From NCBI GenBank assembly GCA_963585895.1, contig OY757921.1, positions 80,517,127-80,581,126 on the forward strand: a stretch of DNA of 64,000 nucleotides, read 5' to 3'. The notes below the pieces were generated by a model. That model had not been told where the DNA came from. It worked only from the letters and a program-made list of their open reading frames with translations, and searched no databases. Both the position numbers and the translations under genes were made by a program. This DNA is from Sepioteuthis lessoniana (lineage: Eukaryota; Mollusca; Cephalopoda; Myopsida; Loliginidae). Below are positions 46,267-56,935 of this stretch, one piece after another (the first letter of the stretch is position 1; every line of letters starts with the position of its first letter).

Positions 46267-46269
46267 ACT

Positions 46270-46735
46270 GGCGACGAAGTAATATCACACAACAACAAGA
46301 ACCCCCACCAAACGCCTTTCTCGAAGTCTACTTTTCCGGATGTTTTCGACCCAAGCTTACACGAGGGGAACACTTATCAGGCTTTTAACGACTACATCGA
46401 AGCCTGGGAAATGTCTTACGATGTTGCTTGTATCGGAGAAATCAAAGACGATGCTTCTGAACTCGTCCAACAGCAACCCCAAGCTAAAATTTTCAGAATG
46501 TGCGTTTTCCAAGGCGAGCGGCTAAAAACGGTCCTAAAAGGCGAATTCAACCAGGACTTAGCCCAACTCAAACAAGCGGATTTTAACAACATGGTGCAAA
46601 GACTCTGCAACAGGTACAGTCCTACACAGAACCAGGTACTACTCCATTACCAGTTTCATGGCCTGCGCCAAAAGCCCGGAAAGAAAATCGACTCCTTTAT
46701 TAATAAGGTAAGGCAACACGTCGACAAATGTGCCG
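46270..46735 (+). pseudogene. gypsy gag, N-terminal and capsid part
   Basis: Open frame without an obvious starting Met: STFPDVFDPSLHEGNTYQAF, then WEMSYDVACIGEIKDDAS and capsid-like LCNRYSPTQNQVLLHYQFHG and FINKVRQHVDKC. Translation runs off into the inserted LTR at 46729. Family features are those of Ty3/gypsy capsid: a conserved Trp/Tyr region and LR...FINK near the end. Confidence 0.78.
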
Positions 46736-47419
46736 TGACCTGCCCACAAACATAAACAGATCGGATTACTCGCTCGCCCTAGAAAAATTACACCCGTGTA
46801 CCGCCGGAAATGACTAAGCCCTTTTTTTCGACTTTGAGTTGCAGTTGGGGGATAAGGGGGATAAATCAAAATTAACAACAATTACAGAACACTCCTGCCA
46901 GAAATAACTTTATAAAAATGGAATTATTCATCTTCGCTAGCCTATATCAGGCTAAAGAAGTACTTTATTTCTACACCTATTTTTTTATAGAACTTTCTAT
47001 TTACGTCCCCGGCAGAAGTGGTTTTGCTTTCCCTTCTTATAAACCAGACTTCGGCGGCGAGAAATTCCGATGTCTTCGGACGCTTTCAGGAGCTGCTCTC
47101 AGCAGGCTCCGAAAGGCTGAATCGTACATCTAGTGGTTGCATTCGCCTTTCCCATCACATTGATATCCACAAAAGGTCTCTTTCTTGGGTTGGAGATTCT
47201 CTGACGGTCTTTAACGACCAGTCGAAGTAGACGGTCCGGAGGCAAACACGAAGAGGACTCTAACCATCCGGTCTTAACAATTCGGTCGGTTCCGCTCGTC
47301 CGTTTGGCTGCGCAGCGCTAAAGGCACGTGTTAGCCTTTAGCTACCGCTTCGCTATCAGCGCAGCGCTAAGATAACGCCTATCTTAGCCGCGGCCTCCTG
47401 GCCCGTTCGCGCGACAATG

Positions 47420-47600
47420 CAGAGCTTTGGCACCACATAGCCTTAGCTATCGCCCCGATACGTCTGCACAGCTTTGGCGCGGCAAAGCCATAGCTATCGT
47501 CCCAACTCGTCCGCACAGCTTTGGCGCAACACAGCCATAGCTACCGTCAACGATACGCCCGCACACCTAGGGGCATGATAAAGCCATAGCTTCACCGATT
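47420..47600 (+). repeat. Minisatellite in the solo LTR, unit about 60 bp
   Basis: CACAGCTTTGGCGC and AAAGCCATAGCTATCG blocks recur three to four times. Confidence 0.7.
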
Positions 47601-47936
47601 CGCTCGCTCGACTTCGTATGTGCTTAGACACGGTTTCCCCGTCCGTTCACTTGGTCCGTAGTACTAAGACACAGCTCAGTCTTAGTCACCAGCTCGCTCG
47701 ACTCTACACGACCAAGCTGCCAACACTGACTTCGACCACGACGCTCCAGCAATACAGCATCCAGTCCACGTACGACTTGCTGTTACGGACTGCCCTAGCA
47801 TTGCAACAACTAGCCTATGTACGACTCGCTGTACGGGCTAGCAACCAGATCGACACACCCCCGGTTAACCCAACGTACTGCCAAAACCGGGATATCGATT
47901 TACCAACCACAACTCAACCGACAACAGCTTCCCGCA

Positions 47937-48245
47937 ACGATCGTCCAGCTGCATTCTACGACTCGACCGACCTCAGCTACCCGTAACGATCATCCAGCTG
48001 CATTCAACGACTCGACCGACCTCAGCTTCCAGCAACGATCGTCCAGCTGCATTCAAACGACTCGACCGACCTCAGCTACTCGCAACGATCGTCCAGCTGC
48101 ATTCAAACGACTCGACCGACCTCAGCTTCCCGCAGCGATCATCCAGCTGCATCCTACGACTCGACCCACATCGGCTACCAGCAACAATCATCTAGCTGCT
48201 TCTCTTCGACTCGACCATACCAGCTACCAACATCACTCATCTAGC
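47937..48245 (+). repeat. Minisatellite in the solo LTR, unit about 56 bp, over five copies
   Basis: Units contain CGATCGTCCAGCTGCATTC and GACTCGACCGACCTCAGC. The open frame across it reads as repeated peptides and is not taken as a gene. Confidence 0.85.
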
Positions 48246-48405
48246 TGAAGACAAATACAGCTGCCACGGATTTTACACACGCGCTTGTAAACACGACAAT
48301 AAATTGTCACTTTTGTTATATTTGGTTATCTCGCCTTTGTTTCCTTCATTGTCTTTGGCTGTCATTACTCGCATGCTTTAACTTAAAACATTTGCGGGGT
48401 CCGCA

Positions 48406-49161
48406 ACAAATGCTCCTTTAAGTGTATAGAAAAAGAGAAAATACACGAAACTCTGATACGTGACCAAATAATAATAGGTACCTCTATCAGAAGCATCAGA
48501 GAAGATGCCCTAGAAAGAGAACAAGAGCTAGACGCCCTCATTACCCAAGCCCGTAAAATCAAAGCCTCATACTCCTATCACCCACAAGGAAATGAAGCTG
48601 AATACTTCATGAAACCACTAAAAAAGGCAATCCAAATCGGACTTGAAAAACGACGCCCAATCCAGGAAATCATTGATGAGCTTCTACTACCGTTCTACTC
48701 TACACCCTGCGACTGGATTGAGACCTGGAGATATGATGCTCAGAGGTGGCTACCGGACAAAGTTTCCTCAACAAACCAACCCCACTGAAAACCAAATCAA
48801 GGAAGCAAAAATCGGTGACAGTCACAGGAAAGAGGTCGCCAATGCCAAGATTAATGCTTCCCGTTGGCGAAAATATCCCAAGATCATCCAGGGGGATAAA
48901 GTTTTGGTGAAGCGATCATCAAAAACAAATAAATTTGTATCCCAATTTGACCCAGTACCACACATGGTAACTGATGTACAAGGTAGCCGCTATGAACTAG
49001 TTGCAGACAGCGACCACAATAACGCGCATTCCATCTTCAGACACGTCAGTGACAGGAAATTATACAAACCCTATCAACACCCCAAAGGTATCACCCCACC
49101 CCACCCAGTCCAGACACAAATACAGCTCCCTAAACAATACCCCTGCCAACCCCGCTTCTTA
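48406..49161 (+). pseudogene. gypsy gag end fused to integrase C-terminus
   Basis: Gag resumes with DKCSFKCIEKEKIHETLIRD and REDALEREQELDALITQARK. At about 48568 it passes directly into integrase (SYSYHPQGNEAEYFMKPLKK), with no protease, RT or RNase H between. A frameshift near 48690 leads to STLHPATGLRPGDMMLRGGY and the GDKVLVKRSSKTNKF region of the integrase C-terminal domain. Stop at 49162-49164. Confidence 0.83.
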
Positions 49162-49264
49162 TGATACTGCTAGCCCATACACTGCCCCATTTGGTCCGGA
49201 TCATACCTCTTACAACAAAACTGCAACAATCCCCATATCAAGACCACCAAATACCAACACACAA

Positions 49265-49296
49265 CAAACGAGAGAGAGAGAGAGAGAGAGAGAGAG
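49265..49296 (+). repeat. AG microsatellite inside the gypsy element
   Basis: Run of GA repeats, in the non-coding part before the 3' LTR. Confidence 0.9.
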
Positions 49297-49401
49297 GTGG
49301 ACATAATAAGCGGAACACTACACTACCCGCAAAATATGCCGACTACGTCGTTAATATACCAGGGAGACGAGTTGGAAGCACAAATTAAAATACGGGGGGG
49401 G

Positions 49402-49540
49402 GGTTGCATTCGAGAGCTTTCCCTGAGGAAGTTGGGAAAGAAAAAAAAGGGACTTCCGGAGAGGGACAGTAGCCATTTTGTACTGACTGCTTCTTACCTA
49501 AATAAATGTATAAAAAAACCCACATTATCTATTTACTTCA
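49402..49540 (+). repeat. 3' LTR of gypsy element, with internal deletion
   Basis: Matches the 5' LTR but starts GGTTGCATT and lacks its TCTCCTCTACAC block. Ends TTACTTCA before the ATACT duplication. Confidence 0.85.
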
Positions 49541-50058
49541 ATACTTACATTTACCATCCAAATAAGTTTGTCATTTGATTCGTATTATTTTTGTACTTGT
49601 CCAAAATGGCTCACTAGAAATGACCAACCTCTGAACGACTTTCAATACATCAATTTCCTCAGTGGGCTATTATGTACAAATAGGATTTTGCTGTGTACTG
49701 AACCGTCACATTTAAATCTTAGAAATTGGCAATTTATGATAAATCAACAGCTTAGTACTTAAGGGAGGTAAAAACCAAAAGAGCGTGGCGAATGAGGAGC
49801 TAGTTAAAGACTCACTAAGATAAAAATGAGGCAAATGAGCGAAACCATCTTATCAAGATGCTAAATGTAACTACTAAAATATCAGACATCTCATCAGCGA
49901 GCTATTCTGGACAAATATCTATTCTTCTACTTTTCTCTCTTCTCCCCTAAAGTTTCGCTTCCTTCTCGTGAGACATGGCGTAAGGTTAGAATGATTGATC
50001 AAGTATTACCGAATTAAGAGAAAAGATTAAGATTTTAAAGTTGCTCTTCAATCATTTC

Positions 50059-50384
50059 ATTGCAAAGTGCACAGGAGGTGCCCGTGGTGTAATGGTTATC
50101 GTCGTAGGAAATGGACACGGTGACACGAGTTCAAATCCTGGACGAGACTGATTGCATTTCACATAGCACTAATACCCTTGGGAAAGGTATGAATCCAATT
50201 ATTCTCCCTCCAGCTATGGGTAAATAGTAGGACAGACTGGGTTCTTCAGCCTTGGTGAGGCAACTAGTCTAGGAGAAGGGATACTCTGAATTCAAACCTG
50301 TAAAATTCAGCTTAAAAATTGACCTTGTGTCATATCCTGCCCGAACGGAGGGGTTGGTAAATAGAATTGCAAAGTGCACAGGAG
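50059..50384 (+). mobile_element. SINE family A copy, youngest-looking, 19-bp target duplication
   Basis: ATTGCAAAGTGCACAGGAG at 50059-50077 and 50366-50384 is perfect. The head has A-box-like TGGTGTAATGGTTATC and B-box-like GAGTTCAAATCC. The body runs to GGGGTTGGTAAATAG, giving a reference of about 288 bp for the family. Confidence 0.94.
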
Positions 50385-50702
50385 TGGATCAACTATGAAT
50401 CTAATGAAGTTTCCGTCCCCACCCCACGTCCTGGAGGCGGTCCCAAGAACTATTTTACTCCACATTGCTTAAAAAGTTTAGGTTTACTGTATAAGGAAGG
50501 GTATCAAGAAAATATTAGTATGATTCAATATAAAATTGTTAAAATAAAAAGGTTTTTGAAGATATGAACCTTCCATAACTGTTCCAACTTCAGGCACCCC
50601 CACCACAAGATGTATGTAGGTCAACCACTGAAAGTGGGTTATTCTTACAAAAATGCTACTTAGAAAGAAATTAGGATTGTTCAACTTTTCCTCTTAGAAT
50701 AA

Positions 50703-50935
50703 ACCAAGCGAGAAGTGGGTAGAGTGTTCGCCAATGACCCAGTACACCAGGTCGAGTCATACCAAAGATTCAAAAAATGGTTCTTTATATTTCCTTGCAT
50801 AACACTCAGCCTTATAAGGTACGTATCAAGGGTAAAATGGAGTGATCCAGGGAAAGGAGTAACACTCTCCCCTTCACCTCGGTGTTGTAGCTATTGAAAA
50901 AGGAACCTTCGGGTCGCCAACTTTACTTTATTGGC
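50703..50935 (+). repeat. SINE family D copy, 5' part eroded
   Basis: AGAGTGTTCGCCAATGACCC, GTCATACCAAAGATTCAAAA, GGTAAAATGGAGTGATCC, TTGTAGCTATTGAAAAAGG. The B-box segment is deleted. Confidence 0.75.
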
Positions 50936-51456
50936 TATATATATATAGTAATGTCTTCTTCCATTAAAAAAATGTTGGTGTTTGTGGGAGGAGCAATGTC
51001 TTTTTACTTTTTGTTAACGCAACTGAACGTTTTATCTCATTTTTTTAAAATTCAGATCCAAAATGTAATTAAAGAGGATAATTTCAAAGCAAGTATGCAC
51101 GCATTATCTGCAAGTATATAATTATTTTTTTTTTTTTGGCATAATTATTACTTTTTTTTATTTAGCTTGAATTGCCGACCATCAGATATAGCACAGTGGT
51201 TAAAGCATGAGAACAGTGAATAATTCTTTTTTTAAAATTTTTTTTCATTTACTTATTTATTTATCTATTCTTTTAACACTTTGTCGCCATCTTGGATTTA
51301 AAAAAGTTTTTGAACATTTTTTTTTCTGCCGTTATCTTCGAATTAATATATACAACTGAAATGGATATTCCGAAACGTATCAACATGAAAGCGCTCGTGT
51401 ATTCTTTCGAAATTTTTGTGTGTGTGTGCGTATATATATATATATATATATATATA

Positions 51457-51609
51457 CAGTGTAACCCGGATATAAGAGAGTTGTCGGGACATGAGAATAA
51501 GTATCTTATATCAGGGTTTGGTCTATTTTGTTTAGGTAACACAGGCTCTAATTTGGGACCAGATAAATCTCTCTTATACCAGAGTTTCTCTTATATCCGG
51601 GTTAGACTG
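51457..51609. mobile_element. Tigger/pogo-type MITE, 153 bp
   Basis: CAGTGTAACCCGGATATAAG at the left and CTTATATCCGGGTTAGACTG at the right, with TA on both sides. Inserted at the edge of a TA microsatellite. Same family as 43180-43320. Confidence 0.85.
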
Positions 51610-51611
51610 TA

Positions 51612-52690
51612 TATAGTCATCCACACACAGACTGTTTCGTTATATCACAACTCTTCAGTGTGTGGCTAGACACGTAGGACGCTTGAAGCCAGGATCGAAA
51701 CCTGCACAATTTTACGTTAGACTTAGCATCATACCGTTCCGCCGGCAAGCGAACCACGTAAGTTCGGGAATTATACAGCATTATGTAGCAGCTTTCGTTT
51801 GTTTACATTTTTGCCTTAACGGATACCAGAGTACTCAATCCATTCGAGTTTCTGTATGTGTAAATGAGCTTATTTCGTTTATCCTTCCATTTATTCAGTG
51901 TATCTCAAATGCACTTATGCTAATATTGGTCTTTGGTGAGTGGGAAGTCCACTAAATATTCTCTCTAGCATCAAGCAATTCAATATGCACATATCTTAAT
52001 AATCCTTTAAGGAATTAAAATAGATACAATCTAGACAATTATTACTCAAGATTAGCAAATGTAATTTTAAACAAATGATTGACCTATCAATGAATAAGAT
52101 ATTTTGAGGAAACACAAAGTGTTAAACGAAAAGAACTTATTTGCATGTATATCAAAATAAGGTTTTTTCGTGAGGGGTTGTTTGTTTTTCAAATAGATTT
52201 GATAAACATCTTACAAAAAGTACTATTCAATAATCATTCACTTAGCACAGGGTATACGAGTACAGAAAAAAGTGTGATACATTGATCATCTAAATTGTGG
52301 AACTTTGCCTAGCAATTAAAAAAGATTAAAAGTTTGGCTTTTGTACTGTAGAGAAATACATTTCTCACCTACCAAAGTTAGCTTGGGTACTGAGTCATCC
52401 GGTGAGGATCAAACTTGCATGAATATGTTGGGGGTGATCAGAAGTTACGAATTATCACCAGGCTGATTGAAAGATTTTGCATCAATAGTTCAAAATGAGT
52501 CATTGCAAACTACAATCCAAAGAGAGAGCGACGAGAACAAAAAACACCTGTCGTGTTTTTTTTTAAAGTTTTATTTCATTTTTTTTTTAATTGTTGTACA
52601 GAAACGCTGGAGTATTGTGAAGATTGTTTTATGATGAGTCTTTAGCGGCAATAAAATTGTTATTTTTAGCGAAGAAGAGTTGTAACGTGC
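51612..52690. other. Intergenic DNA, a decayed tRNA-like fragment only
   Basis: CATCCGGTGAGGATCAAACTT near 52398 (with a relative near 42370) reads on the - strand as a B-box-like GTTTGATCC. Nothing else is recognised. Confidence 0.4.
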
Positions 52691-52699
52691 GCGTGTGTG

Positions 52700-52772
52700 T
52701 AACGTAAAGTTGTTTCCTCGCTAAGTGTTGTTAGGTCCCTCGCTAATTGTTGTTAGGTATATAAAGGAGAGA
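52700..52772 (+). promoter_or_regulatory. TATA box and tandem 21-bp repeat upstream of ORF
   Basis: TATATAAAGGAGAG at 52757-52770 is a strong TATA box. It is preceded by two copies of a unit around CCTCGCTAA(G/T)TGTTGTTAGG. Confidence 0.5.
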
Positions 52773-52781
52773 AGTTCCAAA

Positions 52782-53060
52782 ATGTCGAAGTCGAAATGTT
52801 TTAAGAATAGTTTTATTTGGCAGCATGGAAAATGTAAATTGTGTTTGTGCTGCAAGCCTCGTGAAAAGGAAAGATGTAAAGAGACGAAATGGAGTTATGA
52901 GAAAGTTGAGATAGCATCGTGTGTTGTTGGACGTGCGAGGGATTGTGTTCGTCGTAGTTTAGCGAAAGTCTTGTTTGCTGTTGAAGGAAATAAACTTTGG
53001 AGTCACCGTGAGTTTCGTGTGTCCGGTGGTTTGGGGGAGAGGCGTGTGTGTCTCCATTAA
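52782..53060 (+). CDS. Cys/Lys-rich hypothetical protein, 92 aa
   Basis: ATG at 52782 opens a frame to TAA (53058-53060): MSKSKCFKNSFIWQHGKC, then KLCLCCKPREKERCKETK and a basic middle. The Cys cluster (GKCKLCLCC) suggests metal binding, but I recognise no family. The ATG lies about 12 nt after the TATA box, nearer than a normal start site allows, so transcription may begin inside the frame. It may belong to an LTR or other mobile element. The in-frame ATG at 52725 is the alternative start; I prefer 52782 because the TATA box lies between the two. Confidence 0.3.
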   Translation: MSKSKCFKNSFIWQHGKCKLCLCCKPREKERCKETKWSYEKVEIASCVVGRARDCVRRSLAKVLFAVEGNKLWSHREFRVSGGLGERRVCLH

Positions 53061-53499
53061 TGTTGCCCAGAGGTGAAATGAGAGCTAGGTGCAGGGAGCG
53101 GGGGTGACATAAAGTTGTGTGTGGCGTATTGAATGTATCTAATTCATATTCAACTGGGATTCCTTAGTCTAAGAGAAAATAGACGCAAGGAATCCATGAA
53201 TTAGATAGGTTCCCTCATGTGTCCATGTTGCTGCTGCTATTGAAGAACCGCCAGTGAGACGTCTGCATTGGACGGCGTAGTTCAGCCAAAGAGACTGTGT
53301 TTGGCAGCTTACCCAATTTCTGCTGCTCGGAAAGGAGGTCTCGGATGAATAGGATAAGTCATCCTGATTGGGTGAAATTATGCGTCGAATTAAATTACGT
53401 GCCAAACCAAAATACGAAATTTCCTTCCGCTACAAGTCTAATTTTCATCGATAAGTCGATTATAAGTCAGTACAAAACTGTATCGTACGCCTTGTCAAG

Positions 53500-53815
53500 G
53501 CGGAGAATATGCTGACTGTCTCCTCAGCAGGCGTGTGTGTGTGGGGGGGTTAGATCTTCCCAAATTGAAGTTTCCTGGGTATTATATTCAACTGAATCTA
53601 ATAGTGAGGATCTATTTCTAGAGATCTGAGAGAGTGTGGAGTAGCCCTTCTTTGCCAATACTCCGAGGTTCACTCGGATCCGGAGTGGTAGTACCTGTAA
53701 GTGTTTAAAAATCATTCGTATTCGATAGGACTGTATACAAAAATGAACGCCATTCCCTAGCCACTAGGTAGAAAATAACCCGAGATGGGTTGACATGCCG
53801 TTATTCAAAATTTTA
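53500..53815 (+). repeat. SINE family C copy
   Basis: GACTGTCTCCTCAGCAGGCG, TTCACTCGGATCCGGAGTGG, then the Tyr-type tail ATTCGTATTCGATAGGACTG and the module AAATAACCCGAGATGGGTTG. Confidence 0.72.
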
Positions 53816-53876
53816 TTGCAAGTCGATATCCTGAATGTTTTTTTAAATAAACTTTTGAACTTGTTAAATTCTCTTG

Positions 53877-53877
<1 letters not shown>

Positions 53878-53911
<34 letters not shown>

Positions 53912-54010
53912 GTTTCATATTCACGGAATTTTAAGTAATGACGCCGATAGGAGGTAAGATAAGTTTCTTTTAAGTTTTAACCTGCTCTACTAGCCTATTT
54001 TTGAGCATTT
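53878..54010 (+). repeat. AC microsatellite and adjacent repeat shared with 63.5 kb
   Basis: AC run at 53878-53907, then AGTGTTTCATATTCACGG and GAGGTAAGATAAGTTTC; the same order recurs at 63540-63690. Confidence 0.65.
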
Positions 54011-54355
54011 TAAGAAAAAAGTTTCGGTAACGATTTGTTTATTCTCCTATCATGCGTAAGCAAATCCGAGGTGAGATAATTCGAGAAACGAGGGGAGTGA
54101 AGGACGTGATCATGGAATAGCGAAAGCTCCGCCGAGTCAGACAAATCGAAAGGCTCAGACAACAGGTGGACCCGTGCAGTTGTCGAATGGTATCTAAGAG
54201 ACTGAAAGAAGCACTCGAAAGACATCGACGACGATGTGAAGATAAGATTGTCAAGTGATTCGAGCCGGCATGGAGAAAGGCTAGATCAAGAACGAAAGTG
54301 TGGCCAGTGATATGGCCAGTGATATGGAAAATATCAACCGGCTTGACCCCTAGGG

Positions 54356-54389
<34 letters not shown>

Positions 54390-54594
54390 GAATTAGGTCT
54401 TTTTAAAGACCCCGTTAATCGTATTGTGTTTTTATGAACACTGAAGTGTTAAATACTCGGAGACCAAAAATGAACGTTGTATTAAAAATCAATGTTTTTG
54501 AATGGCGGGAAACTTTATTTCTAAAGAAGATCAGAGACGAAATTTAATGAACTGTTGGTTAAAATGGACGACCTATATTTTTATTCTAATTGTT

Positions 54595-54790
54595 AGGTCA
54601 AAAGTGATGTACTCCTATGGACCCCCACATAAGGCCGAGCAAAAGCAGGACGATCAGCTCGAACATACATACAGCAGCTATGTGAGGATACGGGATATAG
54701 CCCTGAAGACCTGCCAGAGGCGATGAACGATAGGGAGAAGTGGCGAGAGAGGGTCAGGGATATCCGTGCTAGCAGCACGACATGATGATG
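54595..54790 (+). pseudogene. RTE-like LINE 3' end fragment
   Basis: In broken frames: SDVLLWTPT, GRAKAGRSARTYIQQLCEDT, GYSPEDLPEAMNDREKWRE and a tail GACATGATGATG. Closest to the 22262-25440 element, so it is the same subfamily. Confidence 0.85.
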
Positions 54791-55157
54791 TTAGGTCAAG
54801 TTTTTTTGGGGGGGTGGGGCGGAGAGGGATTCTGAATTGTCGCTCAAACCTGAGATATGCGATTTCGTTTTTAACTTTCAAACCCTCATATAATCGTCAC
54901 TTCAACCTTCAACCTCCCTCCCCCCCGCTTTTTTCTGCTACTACCTTCAGTAGATAAAATAAGCGGTTGACTTGAGTACTTGGTTGATAACATTAGCGAA
55001 TCAAATTTTCAAAAACTCTCTAGTTTCGTACCGAGTGATAGCTAGAGTGTTTGAAAATTAAAGTAAGGGCCATGACATATGTAGTTCAAATATTAGGTGG
55101 TTTAAAAAATGATACAGATTTTACGTTTAAATCTGTCATTTTCTAAAACCTATTACA

Positions 55158-55194
<37 letters not shown>

Positions 55195-55439
55195 TTACTG
55201 TTTCGTTATTTCTCGGAAAAATTACAAACTTTATATTTGATTGGCAAAGTAAAGATGATACTCTTTACAAGAGTTTTGTAGTCACCAACTGTGTTCACGA
55301 AAAAAAAAATTTATAGGGTGCATGAAAAAAAGCGGGCTTACTGACGGTGTATCTCAGTAAAATTTGACACAGAAACTTGATAAAAAATCAATAAGGAAAA
55401 TATATTAATATTAAATAACTTTTCAGTTGACAAAAACAT

Positions 55440-55735
55440 ACTTTGTCCTCGGTATGACACTGAACCGCATTTGATCAATAGATTCTAGTTCTGGTGAATG
55501 TGGAGTACTCCTTTACTGCCATTACCCCCAGGTCCACTCTGACCCAGAGAGGTAATACCTGTTACGGTCTTATCTATGGCTCAAATAGATATATTTAAAA
55601 ACTATTCGTATTCAATAAGTCTTATGCAAAACAAAAAACTTTAAGAAATTACACAAAAATGTAAATGTGAACCCGATTTCCAAAACTCGAGACATAAAAT
55701 AACCCTAGACGGGTTGATATGCCATTAAAATCTAT
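55440..55735 (+). repeat. SINE family C copy
   Basis: CCTCGGTATGACACTGAACC, GTCCACTCTGACCCAGAGAG, ATTCGTATTCAATAAG, then AAATAACCCTAGACGGGTTG. Confidence 0.75.
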
Positions 55736-55757
55736 TGTAGCAGAAAGAATTTCAAAT

Positions 55758-56420
55758 TATTGTCTGGCGCAGGAATATTTTGACAGTTTTGGTCCCGAAC
55801 TCATATTTTCGACGAATGAGAATATTTTATGCTATTCTGCCCGGGTCGCTTCCCCGGGCAACTATAAAAAGGCAAGGTAACATTCTTTCACCCTCTTCCT
55901 CGCAGGCCTTTCGAGCAGGACAGACCTGTCCTGTCTTTCTCTTTCTTCGCTTCCTAGCAGCAGGAAGGACTAGCCAACATGAGAGACCACATTCACTCTT
56001 CTTCACTGACTTTTCCTCACGGACTCTCTCTCACATATTTCGAGCAATCCGCTAAGCACCATGAGGATACCTCATCCAATTCATGGACCGTTGGTGTCTG
56101 GGAAATCATTCTTTCATCATTCATCTTTCCTTCTAAACCAACGGATCCGCGGAGAAACAAATTGGATGTTTTCAACTCCTGCTTTAACTTCATTATTTTA
56201 ATCCCTGTCCTGACGACAGCATTTCAACTCCTGCTTGGACTCCAGCATTTTTATTCATGTCCTGACGACAGCGTCTAAATAGCGGCTCTATCATTTACAA
56301 CCGTTTTCTTCTACCTGCGACTTACAGCACAAGGGTTCCTTTTGTCTCAAGCTGTTAATAAAACTTCTAAATTAAAAACTATCAATATCTTCGTCAACTC
56401 ATTTGTTCTTCCTTTTAATA
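55758..56420 (+). mobile_element. LTR-like sequence with TATA box and poly(A) signal
   Basis: Starts near TGTCTGGCGC and has CTATAAAAAGG at 55862-55872 and AATAAAAC near 56357. Two copies of a CCTGTCCTGACGACAGC-type block lie between. The right boundary and target duplication were not found. Confidence 0.45.
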
Positions 56421-56639
56421 TAACAAGAGGCAACAGAACACAACAACCTCAACTGCCATTTTGTATAAATGGTAATATCGTATGCCCTATTGTTATACTA
56501 TTAACAAAAATATTGTAAGCAATGTTAAGTCTTGTTTGCTCTTGCCACAATAAGACAATTTGATAAAATTGCAAAAACAACCGTTATTGGATCTCTAGAC
56601 TCTTGATATAAGATCAGGTTTTTCAGATTGTAAAGGATA

Positions 56640-56935
56640 CTACTTTATCATTTAGGGTTTTCGGACTATTGTCTTCATCTTTATTATTATTATATTCATA
56701 ACGTTTCGGCCGATGTGTTCTCCGGCCTTCTTTAGGTGTTTCTTGTCGAACTCGGGAGCCTACATGGAACTTCGAATCGCGTCCTTTATTTAATCCACGA
56801 GGGTCGCTTAATCTGATTAAGTTAACCATAATCGGGTACAAGTGTTAAGTATTCCTGTATTGTTACTCGCCTTCAGTCAGTAACGGTTATAGGCGTTGAT
56901 TCCCTTATCTTCTAAGTGATAATCTTCTGGAGGTT
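56640..56935 (-). mobile_element. PLE terminal-repeat-like copy with decayed hammerhead motif
   Basis: Homologous to 30574-30830. On the - strand (56738-56698): CTAAAGA core (G5 mutated), extra A, stem II GGCC/GGCC, GAAA, CGTT. Stem I no longer pairs (CAC against ATG). Followed on + by CCTTTATTTAATCC as in copy 1. Confidence 0.6.

Larger units (their letters stand above)
46729..48405 (+). mobile_element. Solo LTR (1,677 bp) nested in the gypsy gag
   Basis: ACAAA at 46724-46728 and 48406-48410. The insert begins TGTGCCGTGACC and ends GGGGTCCGCA. Removing it and one ACAAA restores the gag frame (…VDKCSFKC…). AATAAA near 48300 and a T-rich end suggest + orientation. It contains two GC-rich minisatellites (47420-47600 and 47937-48245) and no retroviral genes. 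Confidence 0.85.
46092..49545 (+). mobile_element. Ty3/gypsy retrotransposon, pol-deleted and interrupted
   Basis: ATACT at 46092-46096 and 49541-49545 is a 5-bp target duplication. The 5' LTR is 46097-46266 (TGTTGCATTC...TTACTTCA), followed by a primer-binding-site-like CTGGCGACGAAG. The 3' LTR is about 49402-49540 and lacks about 22 bp near its start. Just before it is a purine/G-rich tract (ATACGGGGGGGGGG), a polypurine-tract candidate. Coding remains are gag (46270-46735, resuming at 48406) fused by deletion to the end of integrase (to 49161). RT, RNase H and most of integrase are missing. A solo LTR (46729-48405) sits in gag. Confidence 0.88.

Noticed and set aside
47618-48248. Open frames of 122 and 143 codons on the + strand
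   Set aside because: They run across the minisatellite in the solo LTR and read as repeated Thr/Arg/Pro peptides, in two overlapping frames.
50078-50160. Intact tRNA gene at the SINE-A head
   Set aside because: A- and B-box-like sequences are present, but no full cloverleaf, and the sequence continues into the SINE body inside a 19-bp target duplication.
52725-52781. Upstream ATG as start of the 52.7-kb ORF
   Set aside because: The TATA box lies between this ATG and the next, so an RNA from that promoter would not include it.
55780-56278. Frames of 91 and 99 codons
   Set aside because: They overlap each other in an LTR-like stretch with a TATA box and poly(A) signal and show no protein family pattern.
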